Part shown: positions 37,507 through 47,206 of the stretch, one piece after another
Position numbering within the stretch: position 1 is the first letter of the stretch
How the letters are laid out: every line of letters begins with the position of its first letter
From: Providencia manganoxydans
GTDB taxonomy: Bacteria > Pseudomonadota > Gammaproteobacteria > Enterobacterales > Enterobacteriaceae
Assembly: GCF_016618195.1 (NCBI RefSeq)
Contig: NZ_CP067099.1
Span: forward strand, 1,302,001-1,366,000
Reading direction: 5' to 3'
DNA: 64,000 nt
Notes under the pieces: generated by a model
The model's database searches: none
Told to the model about the DNA's origin: nothing
Seen by the model: the letters and a program-made list of their open reading frames with translations, nothing else
Program-made: the position numbers and the translations under genes

Positions 37507-38895
37507 ATGCTACAGATTTTTAATACACTGAGCCGTCAAAAAGAAGAATTTAAGCCTATTCACTCAGGAAAAATTGGGATGTACGTGTGTGGCATTACCA
37601 TTTACGACTTGTGTCATATTGGTCATGGGCGTACGTTTGTGGCATTCGATGCTATCAGCCGTTACCTGCGTTATTTAGGCTATGATTTAAACTATGTGCG
37701 TAACGTGACTGATATTGACGATAAAATCATCAAACGTGCAGCAGAAAATGGTGAATCTGTTGAAGAACTGACGACCCGTATGTTGGCTGAAATGCATAAA
37801 GATTTTGATGCATTAAATATCTTACGTCCTGATAGCGAGCCACGTGCAACACAGCATATTAAAGAAATTATTGAAATCACCGAGTTGCTGATCCAACGTG
37901 GTCATGCTTATGTGGCAGATAATGGCGATGTTATGTTTGAAGTTAAAACCGATGAAAACTACGGTTTGCTATCACGCCAAGATCTGGAACAGCTGCAAGC
38001 AGGCGCTCGTGTTGAAGTCGCTGATATTAAACGCAATCCAATGGACTTTGTGTTGTGGAAAATGTCGAAAGAGGGGGAGCCTAGCTGGGAGTCACCTTGG
38101 GGCCTAGGCCGTCCGGGTTGGCATATCGAATGTTCGGCGATGAACAGCAAAGCTTTAGGCAACCATTTTGATATTCATGGTGGCGGTTCTGATCTGATGT
38201 TCCCACATCATGAAAATGAAATCGCGCAATCGTCATGTGCGCATGATGGTCCATATGTCAATTACTGGATGCATTCAGGCATGGTGATGGTTGATCGCGA
38301 AAAAATGTCTAAATCGCTGAACAACTTCTTTACTATCCGTGATGTACTGGAATATTACGATGCGGAAACGGTGCGTTATTTCTTATTATCCGGTCATTAT
38401 CGTAGCCAATTGAATTATACAGAAGAAAACTTAAAGCAGGCACGTACTGCCCTTGAACGTTTATATACAGCGTTACGGGGTACTGATAAATCAGTTGCTG
38501 CTGCTGGCGGGGAAGTCTTTAAACAGCGTTTCGAAGAAGCAATGAATGACGACTTTAATACCCCAGAAGCCTATTCGGTATTGTTTGATATGGCGCGTGA
38601 AATTAACCGACTGAAATCAGAAAATAGGGTTGCTGCTGATGAGTTAGCAGCAGAACTGCGTAAACTGGCTAATGTACTGGGACTATTGGAACAAGATCCT
38701 GAAGCCTTCTTGCAAGGTAATGCACAAAGTGAAGGCGATGAAGAAGTGGCTAAAATCGAAGCGCTGATTAAGCAACGTAATGATGCACGCCAAAGCAAGC
38801 AATGGGCCTTAGCGGATGCAGCTCGTGATGAGCTGACAGCAATGGGGATCGTGTTAGAAGATGGTGCTCAAGGGACTGTCTGGCGTCGTAAGTAA
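37507..38895 (+). CDS. cysS: Cysteinyl-tRNA synthetase CysS
   Basis: A 462-residue class I synthetase (E. coli 461). HIGH-type motif CHIGHGR and KMSKS loop REKMSKSLN are visible, with the zinc-binding cysteines and histidine ([21 protein letters not shown]). Start [11 protein letters not shown] at 37507 is taken rather than the open frame from 37450. Confidence 0.97.
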   Translation: MLQIFNTLSRQKEEFKPIHSGKIGMYVCGITIYDLCHIGHGRTFVAFDAISRYLRYLGYDLNYVRNVTDIDDKIIKRAAENGESVEELTTRMLAEMHKDFDALNILRPDSEPRATQHIKEIIEITELLIQRGHAYVADNGDVMFEVKTDENYGLLSRQDLEQLQAGARVEVADIKRNPMDFVLWKMSKEGEPSWESPWGLGRPGWHIECSAMNSKALGNHFDIHGGGSDLMFPHHENEIAQSSCAHDGPYVNYWMHSGMVMVDREKMSKSLNNFFTIRDVLEYYDAETVRYFLLSGHYRSQLNYTEENLKQARTALERLYTALRGTDKSVAAAGGEVFKQRFEEAMNDDFNTPEAYSVLFDMAREINRLKSENRVAADELAAELRKLANVLGLLEQDPEAFLQGNAQSEGDEEVAKIEALIKQRNDARQSKQWALADAARDELTAMGIVLEDGAQGTVWRRK

Positions 38896-38918
38896 GCGCT
38901 TATATTAAAAAAAATTAG

Positions 38919-38957
38919 CCCGTTGATAGTATTTGACACTGTCAGCGGGTTTTTTTA
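38919..38957 (+). terminator. Rho-independent terminator after cysS
   Basis: CCCGTTGATAGT...CACTGTCAGCGGG followed by seven T's, 24 bases after the cysS stop. Confidence 0.85.
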
Positions 38958-39078
38958 TTGGTATTGGCTAAATTTGCAAGCGAATTAACCTTGTTTAATA
39001 AATAATCTTATTAACAGAAGCGTAACAGGAGGTGCTTTTGGACGTTCGATTACTTTATTTTTCAAACAAGGATTGTCT

Positions 39079-40080
39079 ATGTTACCGATTTCACATACAT
39101 CGCCTATCGCTGTTACTTCATGTTCCCCTAATCAGTTAAGCACTAAACCTGATTTATCCGACTCGGCATCATTTATAAATCAAATCTCAGAGATAAAAAA
39201 CACCCCGACATCTCCCCAAAATACAAAACCAGAAATGCCTATTTCGGGTTCTCTTAGGCAAAGAAAGCTGGGAACGGGGGAGTTAAAGCTAAATTTTTTA
39301 AAGACTTCAAAAGTTGCTACTGACCAAGTGTCATCAGACTTTGAAAAACTAAAAGTGAATCTAGAGAATAATTACACTCGTGTTGACTCAAGCCGCTATC
39401 CTGAAGTGACAAATGCGAATAAAACCCAAGTGTCTTTTACGGATGAAAAAACTAAGGAAACGGTAGGTTTAGCTGCAAATTATTTGCAAATTGCGGGAAA
39501 GAATATCGCTATTCGTACTCAATATCCTAAAGATAAAACGTCAGCCATAGAACAACATTTAAAAATGCTGATGGAAGAAAAACCGAGTGTGCTAGTGGTC
39601 ATTGCTTCTCAAAATGATATTGATGGGGCAAATCTGCAAAGTAATCCAGAAAAAAGGTTTCCACTCTATTTCAATCATGATGCTAGCTATGGTTCTATTG
39701 ACGTAAAATCAGAGAGTGGTGATACGTTGAAGTATGCTGATCAAGTGAATGCTGATAGCTATCAATTGACACTGATTAAAGCTAATCAAACGCTAACACT
39801 CCCCGTCATTCATATAACCAATTGGAATGACAGAACGACCATTTCAGCAGAGGCACTTCGAACATTAGCCATTAAGATTAATAGTAAAGGGGAAATGCCT
39901 GTTATCCATTGCCTTTCAGGATCAGGGCGTACTGGGGCTATTGCGGCAGCGATGCAATTAACTCAACCAGACAATCAATATTCAGCTTATCAAGTCGTTG
40001 AATCGTTACGTAATACCGGAACACCACATATGGTGCAAACGGAAGAACAGTATCGAACATTAACAGAGCTGGAAGGATAA
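39079..40080 (+). CDS. YopH/SptP-type protein tyrosine phosphatase, probable type III secreted effector
   Basis: A 333-residue protein. The C-terminal half (about 90-333) is a bacterial effector PTP domain: the P-loop HCLSGSGRTG has nucleophile C278 and R284; the acid loop reads NWND with D251 (YopH has NWPD); the Q-loop MVQTEEQY follows. The order and spacing match YopH and SptP. The first about 75 residues are Ser/Thr/Pro-rich and lack a Sec signal, as in type III effectors. AAGGA precedes ATG 39079. No secretion apparatus is in the window, so it would be an orphan effector used by a system elsewhere (inference). It sits between cysS and fruBKA, an insertion relative to E. coli. Confidence 0.85.
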   Translation: MLPISHTSPIAVTSCSPNQLSTKPDLSDSASFINQISEIKNTPTSPQNTKPEMPISGSLRQRKLGTGELKLNFLKTSKVATDQVSSDFEKLKVNLENNYTRVDSSRYPEVTNANKTQVSFTDEKTKETVGLAANYLQIAGKNIAIRTQYPKDKTSAIEQHLKMLMEEKPSVLVVIASQNDIDGANLQSNPEKRFPLYFNHDASYGSIDVKSESGDTLKYADQVNADSYQLTLIKANQTLTLPVIHITNWNDRTTISAEALRTLAIKINSKGEMPVIHCLSGSGRTGAIAAAMQLTQPDNQYSAYQVVESLRNTGTPHMVQTEEQYRTLTELEG

Positions 40081-40253
40081 AATCATTTTATATTATAGTC
40101 TATTTGAATGGATTAAATGATTTGAGTTATACAACTAATTGATATTATGGCTAAATTTGAAAGCATTAAATTTAGCCATAATTAATAATGAGGATAAATA
40201 ATATGTAATACTAATTAGTAGATTACCTTTTTCAAGGTAAAAAAGGGGATAAT

Positions 40254-41027
40254 ATGCTCAACACTACACCAAACAAATTGAATTTAGATAATTTTAAAGA
40301 ATTGGAACAAACATTATCTAATAATTTAAAAACAGCGAAGAGTGTTCAATGCACGAAAGAACAATCAAATGGCATCGCTGAAGCAGGAAGTAGCCGCTTT
40401 ACAGATAATATTCAAAGCACAAAAAATGTGTCTGATACGGCACCTTCTCGATTGCAAAGGTTTTTCACGGCAGTCAAAAAAACTTTTGCTCCTCTAATTA
40501 ATTTGATTATCAAAGTTGACTCAGATCAAAAAGCAAAAACTGCAGATCATACAACTGAGCTAGCTACTGCTAATTTTTTTTCTAGATATGTAGATAATAC
40601 ATCGCCAAAATTATCGCCATCATCGGTGTCATCACCAAGTAATGATATTGAATGTATTGATAGTGATTATGATTGGTTATGGCAATATCAGTCTCGGCCG
40701 TTGGCAACTCCTTTCGAATCCTTATCGAAGGTAACTGAAACTCAGACGAAAAACTTAGGTGAAAAACAAGACGATAACGTTATTTATTCAGAGCATAATA
40801 AAGAGATGAAAAAAACTGCAGTATCAGATTACTCAAACAAGATTAGTACTAGCAAAGGAGATTGGGGGGTTAATGCGGATAAAGAGGATACCCCACCATC
40901 TATCCAAGAAAAAATGGCAGAATCCTATCAAATACCTAGAGAATATATGCAAGGTGCTTACATAGACAAAAGCTCTGGTATTGAGGAGCCAATTTTTGGC
41001 TATTTAAAACAAGGTAAGTCAAACTAA
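40254..41027 (+). CDS. Unrecognised protein, candidate secreted effector
   Basis: A 257-residue protein I do not recognise. It has no Sec signal, is Ser/Thr/Asn/Lys-rich and likely disordered for much of its length, with one amphipathic or hydrophobic helix at about residues 65-88 (RLQRFFTAVKKTFAPLINLI) that could bind membrane. The C-terminus holds a tyrosine-bearing tail (REYMQGAYIDKSSG, then EEPIFGYLK). GGGGAT precedes the ATG. It follows the phosphatase gene by 173 bases in the same direction and shares its composition, so a second type III effector or a cognate partner is plausible. Function unknown. Confidence 0.65.
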   Translation: MLNTTPNKLNLDNFKELEQTLSNNLKTAKSVQCTKEQSNGIAEAGSSRFTDNIQSTKNVSDTAPSRLQRFFTAVKKTFAPLINLIIKVDSDQKAKTADHTTELATANFFSRYVDNTSPKLSPSSVSSPSNDIECIDSDYDWLWQYQSRPLATPFESLSKVTETQTKNLGEKQDDNVIYSEHNKEMKKTAVSDYSNKISTSKGDWGVNADKEDTPPSIQEKMAESYQIPREYMQGAYIDKSSGIEEPIFGYLKQGKSN

Positions 41028-41054
41028 GCTTGAATTGGTATGAATACATAAAAA

Positions 41055-41073
41055 CTCCCCCATGTAGGGGGAG
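41055..41073 (-). terminator. Terminator after fruA
   Basis: CTCCCCCATGTAGGGGGAG; on the minus strand it is followed by five T's. It separates fruA from the convergent effector-like gene. Confidence 0.8.
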
Positions 41074-41105
41074 AAAAAATACAAGTATTCCAATTTATAC
41101 CAACA

Positions 41106-42800
41106 TCAAATAAGACTTGCCATTTCTTGTTGCGCCTCTTGTGAGCTCGCTTTCTTGAGAATGGCATACAGGACACCAGACACTAGCGTACCAATCACGA
41201 TAGCCAGTAAATACGTTAATACATGATTTATCGCGCCAGGGATCAACAATACAAATAAACCTCCGTGTGGCGCCATTAATTGGATACCAAAGTACATTGA
41301 TAACGCACCAGTGATTGCACCACCAATAATACAGGTCGGTAATACACGGATAGGATCTTTAGCGGCAAATGGAATTGCCCCCTCTGAAATAAAACATAAA
41401 CCAAGTACAAAAGAGGCTTTACCCGCTTCACGCTCCGCTGGAACAAATTTGTGTCTTGCCAGCAAGGTTGCAACACCCATTGCTAATGGGGGAACCATTC
41501 CCGCCGCCATAATCGCAGCCATCGGTGCGTAGGTTTGTGAACTTAATAGCCCGACCCCAAATGCATATGCAGCTTTATTAACAGGTCCTCCCATATCGGT
41601 ACACATCATCGCACCAAGGATCGCACCTAAAATTACCGCATTAGTCGTTCCCATGGTGTTCAGCCAATTAGTCAACCAATCCATTAACCAAGCTACGGGA
41701 TGACCAATCACATAGATCATCGCTAATCCTGTAAACAAGGTTGATATTAGCGGTACAATTAAGATTGGTTTCAGTGCTTCCATTGTTTGCGGTAATTTCA
41801 ATCGCGTACTTATAAAGTGGGCGCTATAACCCGCAAGGAAACCCGAAATGATCCCGCCTAAAAAACCGGCACCTAAAGTGGTAGCCAGTACACCACCTAC
41901 TAAGCCCGGTGTTAAACCTGTGCGATCGGCGATGGAATAGGCGATATAACCAGACAAAACGGGAACCATTAGGGCTAGAGCTGTTTGTCCACCGATTAAA
42001 CTAAGCGCCCAAGCTAATGAGCCTTCAACACTGGAAGCGTCTAAGCCAAATGCAAAAGATAAAGCAGTACATAGACCACCAGCCACGACCATCGGCAGCA
42101 TGTAAGAAACACCGGTTAATAAGTGGCGATAAACGCCTCTTTTTTCACCTTTATTACCAGTTTGCGCTGTTGATTTGCCACCTTTAGGAGTAAATAGCGT
42201 GGCTTCTGCTTGGGCTTTATCAAGCTCTTGAGCGGTTTTCTTCAAGGCTGCACTGGTCGACGTACGATACATGCGTTTTCCCGCAAATTTATCGACGTTG
42301 ACCTCAATATCTGCTGCAACAATCACTAAATCTGCTTTAGCAATTTCTTCTTCAGTAATTTCGTTACCGACTCCGACGGAACCACGGGTTTCAACTTTGA
42401 TGTTCCAACCGCGCTTTTTCGCCTCAGCTTCCAGCGCTTCAGCTGACATATAAGTATGCGCAACTCCAGTTGGGCAAGCTGTAACAGCAAGAACAGAAAA
42501 AGGTGCTGAAGTATCAGCTACAGGTTGTGCTGCTTGATATAGTGTGGCCTGTTGTTTTGCATGTTGTAGACATTGACTTGGATTTTGTACCGCATTTTCG
42601 ATGGTATCGAAATAGACCTTTTTACCTGTTAAATCATAATGTTCAAGGATATTATTACCAACAACAATAACCATATCTGCTGTCGATAGATCTTCAGTCA
42701 CAGTCAGCTCTTGAGCGGTCGCTGTACTTGTTAATGCGTCAATTGCTAGCCAAGCCGCAGCAGGATCCTGTTGACGATTTGCTATGATGAATAGTTTCAT
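41106..42800 (-). CDS. fruA: PTS fructose transporter subunit EIIB'BC FruA
   Basis: A 564-residue fructose permease. An N-terminal IIB' domain (1-95) lacks the active cysteine; the IIB domain has ACPTGVAHTYM with the phosphorylated Cys; the IIC membrane domain (about 225-555) follows. E. coli FruA is 563. It imports fructose as fructose-1-phosphate with FruB. 11 bases after fruK. Confidence 0.96.
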   Translation of the reverse strand: MKLFIIANRQQDPAAAWLAIDALTSTATAQELTVTEDLSTADMVIVVGNNILEHYDLTGKKVYFDTIENAVQNPSQCLQHAKQQATLYQAAQPVADTSAPFSVLAVTACPTGVAHTYMSAEALEAEAKKRGWNIKVETRGSVGVGNEITEEEIAKADLVIVAADIEVNVDKFAGKRMYRTSTSAALKKTAQELDKAQAEATLFTPKGGKSTAQTGNKGEKRGVYRHLLTGVSYMLPMVVAGGLCTALSFAFGLDASSVEGSLAWALSLIGGQTALALMVPVLSGYIAYSIADRTGLTPGLVGGVLATTLGAGFLGGIISGFLAGYSAHFISTRLKLPQTMEALKPILIVPLISTLFTGLAMIYVIGHPVAWLMDWLTNWLNTMGTTNAVILGAILGAMMCTDMGGPVNKAAYAFGVGLLSSQTYAPMAAIMAAGMVPPLAMGVATLLARHKFVPAEREAGKASFVLGLCFISEGAIPFAAKDPIRVLPTCIIGGAITGALSMYFGIQLMAPHGGLFVLLIPGAINHVLTYLLAIVIGTLVSGVLYAILKKASSQEAQQEMASLI

Positions 42801-42811
42801 GGTGTCCTTCC

Positions 42812-43756
42812 TTACTCAGGCTTGAAAGGTTGTAGATCAACACGCGCCATCATACGTGCAAGCTGTTCACGATCAGTGATACCTACATTCGGTTGTGATA
42901 CGGCAAGCGCAGATACAGCGGTTGCAAGTCGTAGAGTATGCTCACTGGTTTGACTCATCATCAGGCCATAGATCAAACCTCCGACCATAGAGTCTCCTGC
43001 GCCAACCGTACTGATTACCTCACATTGTGGTGGTTTAGCAAACCAAGCACCGGATGAATTCACCCACATAGCCCCTTCGGCCCCTAAAGAAATGACCACA
43101 TGTGCGATACCTTGTGCACGAAGCTGATTGGCAGCGTCAACAATATCTTTACGGGTTGGTAATGATCTACCCGCCCAAATTTCTAGTTCACGATGATTAG
43201 GTTTGACTAACCAAGGAGCGGCTTTTAAACCTGCGACAAAAGCTTCACGGCTGCTATCAAAAATCACGCACATGCATTCATTACGTAATCGCATCATCCA
43301 TTTAGTGAACTCTTCTAATGCCACTCCTTTAGGTAAGCTGCCACTAACACAAATCATATCGAATTGCCCAGCCCAACTTAGTGAATCAGCAACAAAGCGT
43401 TGCCAATCAGCTTTGGTGACTTCAAAGCCAGAAAAGTTAAAGTCAGTCACTTCTCCTGTTTTTTCAGTGAGCTTGACGTTGATACGAGTTCGCCCGTCAA
43501 CCACTTGGAAGCGGTTGGCAATACCCGTTTCGCTAAAAACTTTTTGAAAACCATCTTGGTTTTCTTTTCCTAGAAAACCGCCGACAGTGACATCAATACC
43601 AAGGTTTTTAAGGACTTTAGCGACATTGATACCTTTACCTGCGGCGTGTAGGCCAGCAGTTTTTACTAAGTTCACCTCACCTTTATCAATTTCAGGCAAT
43701 AGGCCAACTAAGTCGTAGGCTGGATTTAAGGTAATTGTGGCGACTCTACGGCTCAT
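42812..43756 (-). CDS. fruK: 1-phosphofructokinase FruK
   Basis: A 314-residue PfkB-family kinase converting fructose-1-phosphate to fructose-1,6-bisphosphate. The N-terminal AAGKGINVAKVL and the C-terminal catalytic motif TVGAGDSMVGG are present. Start overlaps the fruB stop by 4 bases. Confidence 0.96.
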   Translation of the reverse strand: MSRRVATITLNPAYDLVGLLPEIDKGEVNLVKTAGLHAAGKGINVAKVLKNLGIDVTVGGFLGKENQDGFQKVFSETGIANRFQVVDGRTRINVKLTEKTGEVTDFNFSGFEVTKADWQRFVADSLSWAGQFDMICVSGSLPKGVALEEFTKWMMRLRNECMCVIFDSSREAFVAGLKAAPWLVKPNHRELEIWAGRSLPTRKDIVDAANQLRAQGIAHVVISLGAEGAMWVNSSGAWFAKPPQCEVISTVGAGDSMVGGLIYGLMMSQTSEHTLRLATAVSALAVSQPNVGITDREQLARMMARVDLQPFKPE

Positions 43757-44898
43757 GCTACCTCCTCACCAAGCCCATCATTAATAGCTTGAGCAATAGC
43801 TGACATCGCTTCAGCGGCATCACTCCCTTGTGCATTGATGCGCAGGCGATGGCCTTTTTTAGCGCCTAAACTCACCATTTTCATTAAACTGCGTCCATTT
43901 ACAGGTGTTGCTGAACCATCAAGGTTAGCCACGGTAACATTGCTTGCGAATTTTTTAATTGTGCTGACTAATATCGTACTTGGGCGTGTATGCAGCCCGT
44001 GTGGATTACGAACGACAAATTCTTCAGTAATACCTTCAGCTGTCTCAGTTTCAGGCTGATTACGGCCTGCTAATAAAGAAGCAAGTGCATCAGCGTCAGT
44101 CACTTGCAGCAGGGTTTCAATTTGTTGATGCTGAAGTATTTGATTCAGATTAGAAAGAAACAGTGCGACTTGGTCATCTGCATATGAGAGAGTGATTAGC
44201 ATTTTAACAGGGTGTTCTTGGTAGCTCAGCGCTGATTGAGTTGTCGCTAAAGTGACAGCACTGCACAGATTTCCTACAGGGCTATCACTTAACCAAACAC
44301 CTTGCCCAAGGTAATGTGGCGTTTGAGTCAAAACATGAGAGATAAATTCGGCATCGATGGCCTGATTATCTTGTAAATGAGCTAAATTCAAGACTTGTAA
44401 TGAATTCAAACTATGGGCTTCTGCGTTTAATGTCACCATGTTGCCATTAAATAGGAGGGGCTGAATAGTTTTCTCACCCATTAAAAGGCTACGTAACAGT
44501 TCAGCTGAATCGGCCTTTGCCATCGCATCTGCAATGGTTTCATCACTGATGACATGTGTGAGTTGGCGTAGTAGTGCAAGATGTTCGTTAGAGTGTGCCG
44601 CAATACCAATAACAATATAGGCTACTTGCTCATCACCCCAATCAATACCTTTAGGAAATTGGAATACGGCAACCCCAGTTTTAATCACTTGATCACGGGT
44701 ATCTGTTGTGCCGTGAGGGATTGCAATACCATTGCCAAGGAAAGTCGGTGCTTGGTGTTCTCTTGCGAGCATTCCAAGTACATAACCTTCTTTAACATAA
44801 CCAGCTTCAGCCAGTGCTGTGGCGACTTGCTGAATAGCTTCCTCTTTACTATTCGCCGTCGCCGCAAGATGTATATCTTGTACTGACAGGTTAAACAT
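43753..44898 (-). CDS. fruB: PTS fructose EIIA-HPr protein FruB
   Basis: A 381-residue diphosphoryl transfer protein: EIIA domain with H62 (GIAIPHGT), a linker domain, and a C-terminal HPr domain with the phospho-histidine H303 in NPHGLHTRPS. First gene of fruBKA. Two Cra sites lie upstream. Confidence 0.96.
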   Translation of the reverse strand: MFNLSVQDIHLAATANSKEEAIQQVATALAEAGYVKEGYVLGMLAREHQAPTFLGNGIAIPHGTTDTRDQVIKTGVAVFQFPKGIDWGDEQVAYIVIGIAAHSNEHLALLRQLTHVISDETIADAMAKADSAELLRSLLMGEKTIQPLLFNGNMVTLNAEAHSLNSLQVLNLAHLQDNQAIDAEFISHVLTQTPHYLGQGVWLSDSPVGNLCSAVTLATTQSALSYQEHPVKMLITLSYADDQVALFLSNLNQILQHQQIETLLQVTDADALASLLAGRNQPETETAEGITEEFVVRNPHGLHTRPSTILVSTIKKFASNVTVANLDGSATPVNGRSLMKMVSLGAKKGHRLRINAQGSDAAEAMSAIAQAINDGLGEEVA

Positions 44899-44922
44899 AG
44901 TATCTCCTCATTGCTATAATGT

Positions 44923-44938
44923 AAGAATCGATTCAGCT
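44923..44938. promoter_or_regulatory. Cra (FruR) operator 1
   Basis: AAGAATCGATTCAGCT; the reverse strand reads AGCTGAATCGATTCTT, matching the Cra consensus GCTGAAWCGWTTCA closely. 25 bases upstream of the fruB start. Confidence 0.85.
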
Positions 44939-44997
44939 AAAAAGTGGATGATTGTTGTGAGTTTGACTTAAGGTTGACTTGTTATCGTTATCATTGT

Positions 44998-45012
44998 AGC
45001 TGAATCGTTTCT
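44998..45012. promoter_or_regulatory. Cra (FruR) operator 2
   Basis: AGCTGAATCGTTTCT, matching GCTGAAWCGWTTCA in the other orientation, 60 bases from site 1. The paired arrangement is as at E. coli fruB. Confidence 0.85.
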
Positions 45013-45260
45013 ATTTGTTTAATTAATCTACTCTAGTTTATCTTTGAATGACTAATGAATTAATGAGTAAATGTGATCGAAATCTAATTTTTACGCTTAA
45101 AATGTCATTTGGCTGAAGTTTGCTGAAGGGGGGCCATTTCAGCTATAGGTAAAAGTACGTCAGAGATACATGGAATGGATGGAAGGTATTAATGATGTTG
45201 GTTTAGATTTAAAGCACAAAAAGGAGGGGATTTACATGCAGAGCGATGAGTGAGTAAAAG

Positions 45261-45292
45261 AAAAGTAGCTGATATTAATATCAGCTACTTTT
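45261..45292 (-). terminator. Terminator after ybcJ
   Basis: AAAAGTAGCTGATATT / AATATCAGCTACTTTT, a perfect 16-base inverted repeat ending just beyond the ybcJ stop. Confidence 0.8.
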
Positions 45293-45296
45293 GTAT

Positions 45297-45509
45297 TTAT
45301 TCTTGAACTTTAATTTTTTGGTTACCCATAGAAACGATTTTTCCAGCGGGGATCTTGCAACGCTTACGAGTCTCAATGATGCCATCAACTTGAACTAAAC
45401 CATCTGCGATCATTGCCTTAGCCATCGCTCCACTTTCTGCCCAACCTTCAATTTTGAGCAAGTCACACAGTTCAATATGTGGGTGGCCTTCAAGTTTGAA
45501 AATTTCCAT
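45297..45509 (-). CDS. ybcJ: S4-like RNA-binding protein YbcJ
   Basis: A 70-residue S4-fold RNA-binding protein (E. coli YbcJ 70). The S4 motif runs LLKIEGWAESGAMAKAMI...GLVQVDG. It follows folD by 17 bases and is probably cotranscribed. Confidence 0.93.
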   Translation of the reverse strand: MEIFKLEGHPHIELCDLLKIEGWAESGAMAKAMIADGLVQVDGIIETRKRCKIPAGKIVSMGNQKIKVQE

Positions 45510-45526
45510 TACTGCTCCTGATTAAC

Positions 45527-46384
45527 TTAAATATCGTGATATTCTTCGCACGCTTGTAGCGTATTTTGGATAAGTGTGGCGACCGTCATTGGACCAACAC
45601 CACCCGGAACAGGGGTGATCCAAGAAGCATGTTTTGAGGCTTCATTGAAGTCAACATCACCAGTGACTTTACCATTTTCAAGGCGGTTAATACCGACATC
45701 AATGACGATGGCACCTGGTTTGACCCAGTCACCAGGAATAAAATTAGGTTTACCTACAGCGACCACTAACAAATCTGCATTACGGACATGTTGTTCGAGA
45801 TCTTTAGTGAAACGATGAGTGACGGTTGTGGTGCAACCTGCAAGAAGTAACTCAAGGCTCATTGGTCGACCAACAATGTTTGATGCACCAATAATAACGG
45901 CATTCAGCCCATAAGTATTGATACCATAGCGATCTAAGAGTGTGACAATTCCTCGTGGTGTACAAGGGCGCAGGCGTGGAGCACGTTGACATAAGCGGCC
46001 AACATTGTATGGATGGAAGCCATCCACATCTTTGTCTGGGTGAATACGCTCGATGACTTTGACATTATCGATGCCAGCAGGAAGCGGTAATTGGACTAAG
46101 ATACCATCAATTTCAGTGTCTTGGTTTAAATCGTCGATCAGTTTAAGAAGCTCTGCTTCGGTTGTTGTATCAGGCAAATCATAAGAGCGAGATAGGAAAC
46201 CAACTTCTTCACAGGCACGGCGTTTGCTGCCTACATAAATTTGAGAAGCGGGGTTTGCACCGACTAAAATAACAGCCAGACCGGGAGCACGTTTACCTTG
46301 ATCTAGACGTTGTTGTACTTTTTGGGCAACTTCTTGCCGAATTGTCTGCGCAATCGTTTTCCCATCAATAATTTTTGCTAACAT
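45527..46384 (-). CDS. folD: Bifunctional methylenetetrahydrofolate dehydrogenase/cyclohydrolase FolD
   Basis: A 285-residue FolD (E. coli 288), interconverting one-carbon tetrahydrofolates with NADP. It shows [20 protein letters not shown] with the catalytic lysine, [11 protein letters not shown], and the cofactor segment [10 protein letters not shown]. Start [13 protein letters not shown]; the longer frame to 46468 has no support. Confidence 0.96.
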   Translation of the reverse strand: MLAKIIDGKTIAQTIRQEVAQKVQQRLDQGKRAPGLAVILVGANPASQIYVGSKRRACEEVGFLSRSYDLPDTTTEAELLKLIDDLNQDTEIDGILVQLPLPAGIDNVKVIERIHPDKDVDGFHPYNVGRLCQRAPRLRPCTPRGIVTLLDRYGINTYGLNAVIIGASNIVGRPMSLELLLAGCTTTVTHRFTKDLEQHVRNADLLVVAVGKPNFIPGDWVKPGAIVIDVGINRLENGKVTGDVDFNEASKHASWITPVPGGVGPMTVATLIQNTLQACEEYHDI

Positions 46385-46573
46385 CTGTAACTTAATCCAT
46401 ATATGAGGCTTTGGGGATATAGCTATTTTGTCAGAAGTTAGCACTAATGTCAGTCCCATCTGTAACATAAAATGAGCAGATAGTAATTTTAGTAGAGAAA
46501 AGCCATTGACTCAGCGCGTAGCAACCGTATAATTCAACGCCATCAGCCAGATAGGTTGAAGCATTTCCCTAAT

Positions 46574-46650
46574 GCGCCCTTAGCTCAGCTGGATAGAGCA
46601 ACGGCCTTCTAAGCCGTAGGTCACAGGTTCGAACCCTGTAGGGCGTACCA
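46574..46650 (+). tRNA. argU: tRNA-Arg (anticodon UCU)
   Basis: A 77-base cloverleaf with acceptor GCGCCCT/AGGGCGT, D-arm GCTCAGCTGGATAGAGC, anticodon loop CTTCTAA (UCU, reads AGA), T-arm GGTTCGAACCC... and encoded CCA. Next to folD, as E. coli argU, a known integration hotspot. Confidence 0.96.
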
Positions 46651-46882
46651 TTTGAAATCAATATGTTGCGCCAGTTTTAATCCTGCTTGATTTCCTCCTT
46701 GTGTCGTTATCATCAAATATTACATCAATTTGCCTTGCGTGCTCACTTAAATGATTGGGCGCTAAATGAGCGTATCGCCTTACCATTACTACTTTGATAA
46801 TGCCATGGTGCTACTATCAATACCTGAAGCTAGCTATTGGATGTACATCAAAGACTGACCACTCCCAACAATACCAGAGGCT

Positions 46883-47206
46883 TTAAAGTGTTGCGGATAA
46901 AAAAATAAAAAATAGATAACCGTTAAATCCAATATGTAAAATAATAAAAGCACTGGAAATTATATATTTTATCGATAATTTTTGTGTTAAGTGATAAATA
47001 AATCCAGATAAAACACAAGCACCTAAAATAACTTTTAAAAGGTATGAGGCTAGTATTGAATATAAAAGAGATTCGCCGGGATGAGTGATAAACCTAATTG
47101 GAATTGTTTTAAATAGAGTGCTAATTAAGAATTGAGTAATAAACCAAAAGATAGCAACATTTAAAAGAGGATATTGACCTGTCACAAGTTTTTTAAATGG
47201 ATTCAT
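46883..47206 (-). CDS. Small hypothetical membrane protein
   Basis: A 107-residue protein with three predicted membrane helices (about 15-33, 47-70, 80-103). I do not recognise a family. It is alone in an AT-rich accessory region downstream of argU; an adjacent upstream ATG context (GGATTCAT on the plus strand) gives no strong ribosome site. Confidence 0.5.
   Translation of the reverse strand: MNPFKKLVTGQYPLLNVAIFWFITQFLISTLFKTIPIRFITHPGESLLYSILASYLLKVILGACVLSGFIYHLTQKLSIKYIISSAFIILHIGFNGYLFFIFLSATL

Noticed and set aside
40990..41027. EPIYA-like phosphorylation motif in the unknown effector-like protein
   Set aside because: The sequence is EEPIFGYL, with Phe at the tyrosine position, so it cannot be a phosphorylated EPIYA site.
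44980..45000. Fur-box-like repeats (GATAAC) upstream of fruB
   Set aside because: Only two hexamer-like units, between the two Cra sites; not enough to call a Fur site.
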